Positions 54,275 to 54,277 of a DNA stretch of 54,277 nucleotides are shown in pieces. A model generated the notes under the pieces. The model did no database searches. It was not told the origin of the DNA and was given only the letters and a program-made list of their open reading frames with translations. The DNA is from Candidatus Argoarchaeum ethanivorans. Lineage in GTDB: Archaea > Halobacteriota > Methanosarcinia > Methanosarcinales > EX4572-44. The first letter of the stretch is position 1; each line of letters begins with the position of its first letter. The DNA is taken from NCBI GenBank assembly GCA_004193545.1, contig RPGO01000003.1, forward strand, positions 1-54,277. The letters are read 5' to 3'. The position numbers and the translations under genes are program-made.

Positions 54275-54277
54275 CTA

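Overview
The window is a 54 kb AT-rich archaeal chromosome segment. The domain is certain from aIF5B, aIF5A, RNase P proteins of the Pop5 and Rpp30 type, L15e, S15, RFC large subunit, KEOPS Pcc1, Dph2, aMBF1, Sec61-beta-type SecG and CDP-archaeol synthase. A futalosine-pathway MqnA gene, a MoeA/PBP fusion and a BofA-like membrane protein suggest a euryarchaeal lineage near the methanogen/ANME/Archaeoglobi group. I cannot resolve it further.

Layout. 0-0.5 kb: frameshifted IS5-type transposase. 0.7-4 kb: nuclease lipoprotein, aIF5B, small zinc protein. 4.1-5.8 kb (-): L15e-Rpp30-Pop5 operon. 6.1-10 kb: Uri-type GIY-YIG protein (+), then a minus-strand operon aIF5A-agmatinase-MTA phosphorylase-unknown-hexuloisomerase. 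10.2-15.1 kb: tRNA thiolase, DUF4145 protein, MoeA/PBP fusion, HisG. 15.1-18.13 kb: accessory island with two relic genes, a TPR gene and vapBC, each cargo unit closed by an attC-like structured repeat. 18.1-23.6 kb: aMBF1, tRNA-His, CoxG-like, UMP kinase, BofA-like, ferredoxin, HisD, RFC-L. 24.4-31.8 kb (-): nine-gene run methyltransferase-pheS-S15-DHH nuclease-Pcc1-Dph2-amidohydrolase-UspA-UspA. 32-39.4 kb: small membrane operon, MqnA, UPF0179, CarA-CarB, SecG, CarS. 39.7-42.2 kb: Mrp/NBP35 with DUF134 regulator, saccharopine dehydrogenase-like protein. 42.2-44.07 kb: gene-less block with facing inverted repeats. 44-48 kb: TrpD-TrpF-TrxB and LeuC-type dehydratase. 48-54.3 kb: accessory block with an IS630 element that has a probable -1 frameshift site, an ATPase relic, an inverted decayed copy of metG, intact metG, and a second broken IS630 inserted in the end of a copy of the first.

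Two patterns stand out. First, a family of short intergenic palindromes (stems CTGCACAAC/GTTGTGCAG and CTTGATTGC/GCAATCAAG with compensatory changes) recurs at about nine places. It often sits within 10 nt of a stop codon and is bracketed by direct duplications at three sites. Second, the 15-18 kb island resembles a small integron-like cassette array: recombinase remnant, palindromic region with a GTTATATGC core, TPR cassette, folded repeat, vapBC cassette, folded repeat. This is the best candidate for an undescribed system here.
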